The notes below the pieces were generated by a model. The model was given only the letters and a program-made list of their open reading frames with translations, was not told the DNA's origin and did not search any database. From Variovorax sp. OV700 (lineage in GTDB: Bacteria > Pseudomonadota > Gammaproteobacteria > Burkholderiales > Burkholderiaceae_C), in the NCBI RefSeq assembly GCF_900099805.1, contig NZ_FNDR01000002.1:558001-622000 (forward strand): DNA of 64,000 bases, written 5' to 3'. Positions 62,863 through 64,000 of the stretch are shown here, in pieces. Positions within the stretch are counted from its first letter, which is position 1. The number at the start of each line of letters is the position of its first letter. The position numbers and the translations under genes were made by a program.

Positions 62863-63166
62863 TCGAAGGACCGTCGTCAAGACGGGATCACCGCGCGTAC
62901 ATGGACGCCCCCTATGCCACGCTCTCAGTTCGTAACGGTTCGAAGGTAAAGATTGCACCCGTACATCCGGACTTTGTTTCAGTGCTTTTTGGCTCTGCTG
63001 TCCCTGATGGGAGTTGCTGACTGGCTTCTCCATCGCTTACACGCACTCGAGGTGCTACGCGCGGTGCGGGCTTTGCCAGTCACGGTCCAACCTGTCTTGC
63101 CATCACTTCATGATCGCCTGAGCAATCGGTGGTTCGTTCTCCCTGATCTCGTTGCTTTTCAGATAG
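62863..63166. other. Noncoding gap between IS66 and IS110 remnants
   Basis: 304 bp between the IS66 fragment and the IS110-type transposase. It must contain the IS66 right end and the IS110 3' end, but I cannot place either border. A plus-strand open frame here runs into antisense IS110 sequence and has no homology I recognise. Nothing else seen. Confidence 0.4.
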
Positions 63167-64000
63167 TCAAACGGTCGTTGCCTGGCGGACGTAGCCTGCG
63201 TCAAAGTTGCGACCGTGCGCTAGCAGAGCCCAGACGATCCGAGCATTCTTGTTCGCCAGCGCGACTGCCGCTATGTTCTTGTTGCGCTGTTTGACCACGC
63301 CGGCGATCCAGCCACATGCCTCAGTCTTCTGGCCGACTCGGTAGATCACCGAGCGCGCGCCGTGTATCAGAAGCGTTCGAAGGTAGGTGTCGCCCCGCTT
63401 ACTCATCCCCAGTAGGCCGGCCTTGCCGCCCGAAGAGTGCTGCTTCGGCACGAGGCCAAGCCACGCTGCCACCTGACGACCGCTGTCAAAGTTCTTCGCA
63501 TCTCCGATCGAGGCGACCAGTGCGCTGGCCGTGATCGGCCCGATGCCCGGAACTTCGGCGAGTTTGCGACTGAGCTCACTGCCTCGGTGCCATGCATGAA
63601 TCTTTGCTTCGAGTTCTTCGACTTGGCGGTCCAGGTCCTTGAGGTGATCGAGCAACCGTTGCACCAGCAGTCGAAACGCGCCACGGAGGTAGTTGGCGCC
63701 ATCTTCGATCAGTTCAGGAACACGGTTGGCGATGTATCCGATGCCCTGCGGGATGACGATGCCAAACTCGCCGAGCAGTCCACGGATCTGGTTGGCTTGG
63801 GCCGTGCGCGCCCTGACGAAGGCTTGGCGTACGCGATGCAGGGCGAGCACCGCTTGCTGTTCGACATTCTTGACCGGCACGAAGCGCATATTGGGGCGCC
63901 CCACCGCCTCGCAAATGGCCTCAGCGTCAGCCGCATCGTTCTTATTTGTCTTGACGTAGGGTGCTATAGATCCGGTATCGTCTTCCCAGGGTTCATAAGG
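63167..64000 (-). CDS. IS110-family transposase, partial at the window edge
   Basis: The frame is open to the right window edge. It reads Y-V-K-T-N-K-N-D-A-A-D-A-E-A-I, P-N-M-R-F-V-P-V-K and Q-Q-A-V-L-A-L-H-R. The C-terminal transposase_20 domain contains V-P-G-I-G-P-I-T-A-S-A-L near residue 160 from the edge and A-W-L-G-L-V-P-K-Q-H-S-S-G-G-K. These are IS110-family signs (DEDD transposase, no terminal repeats needed). The residues before Y-V-K-T-N-K-N-D do not look like the family, so the 5' end may be replaced. Size and activity cannot be judged from this window. Confidence 0.75.
   Translation of the reverse strand, partial: PYEPWEDDTGSIAPYVKTNKNDAADAEAICEAVGRPNMRFVPVKNVEQQAVLALHRVRQAFVRARTAQANQIRGLLGEFGIVIPQGIGYIANRVPELIEDGANYLRGAFRLLVQRLLDHLKDLDRQVEELEAKIHAWHRGSELSRKLAEVPGIGPITASALVASIGDAKNFDSGRQVAAWLGLVPKQHSSGGKAGLLGMSKRGDTYLRTLLIHGARSVIYRVGQKTEACGWIAGVVKQRNKNIAAVALANKNARIVWALLAHGRNFDAGYVRQATTV

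Noticed and set aside
62953..63294. Plus-strand 113-codon frame with a hydrophobic start
   Set aside because: Its second half is antisense to the IS110 transposase. No ribosome site or recognisable domain.

Overview
The window is high-GC DNA from a betaproteobacterium, most likely order Burkholderiales (Comamonadaceae- or Alcaligenaceae-like). The basis is six Bug/TctC-type periplasmic receptors in 64 kb, six LysR regulators each beside a catabolic operon, and the style of the etfBA, enolase and IS genes. No rRNA, tRNA or CRISPR was seen. This is family-level inference; no database search was run.

Layout. (1) 1-2771: end of a YCF48-like beta-propeller gene and an MMPL/RND exporter. (2) 2768-12041, minus strand: VOC (extradiol-type) dioxygenase, Rieske ferredoxin, MFS transporter, FAD monooxygenase, LysR, then a module of DapA-family lyase, Bug receptor, ornithine-cyclodeaminase-family protein and aldehyde dehydrogenase. 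(3) 12318-24797: Bug receptor, unexported binding-protein-like gene, TetR repressor, cupin, two FAH-fold hydrolases, BKACE enzyme, thioesterase, alpha/beta hydrolase, LysR, VanAB-like Rieske oxygenase and reductase, and a fumarylacetoacetase-like gene. Four copies of a 17-bp inverted repeat lie before the main transcription units of parts 2 and 3, suggesting one TetR regulon. (4) 25126-33286, minus strand: a second version of the DapA/OCD/aldehyde dehydrogenase/Bug/LysR module, plus a cupin, an FAH-fold protein and a DenD-like dehydrogenase.

(5) 33393-43632: MaoC hydratase, acyl-CoA dehydrogenase, CaiB CoA-transferase, Bug receptor, EtfBA, hydrolase, CitE-like lyase and CitF, divergent from a LysR gene. 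They read as a CoA-dependent dicarboxylate pathway such as methylsuccinate/mesaconate to acetyl-CoA and pyruvate. (6) 43606-49811: ComD/ComE-type 2-oxoacid decarboxylase, aldehyde dehydrogenase, Bug receptor and GlcD-like flavin dehydrogenase, divergent from a LysR gene. They fit 2-hydroxyacid to 2-oxoacid to aldehyde to acid. (7) 51202-59962: a DmlR-like regulator and a tartrate/D-malate operon (tartrate dehydrogenase, DctA symporter, glycerate 2-kinase, pyruvate kinase, enolase) that runs from tartrate to pyruvate. A last Bug gene carries a near copy of the same operator.

(8) 60175-64000: a graveyard of insertion-sequence remnants (IS3, IS21, IS66, IS110 families) around an ORF with twelve perfect GCAGGA repeats. 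Overall this is a mosaic of self-contained catabolic modules, each with its own regulator and usually its own solute receptor, ending in mobile DNA.
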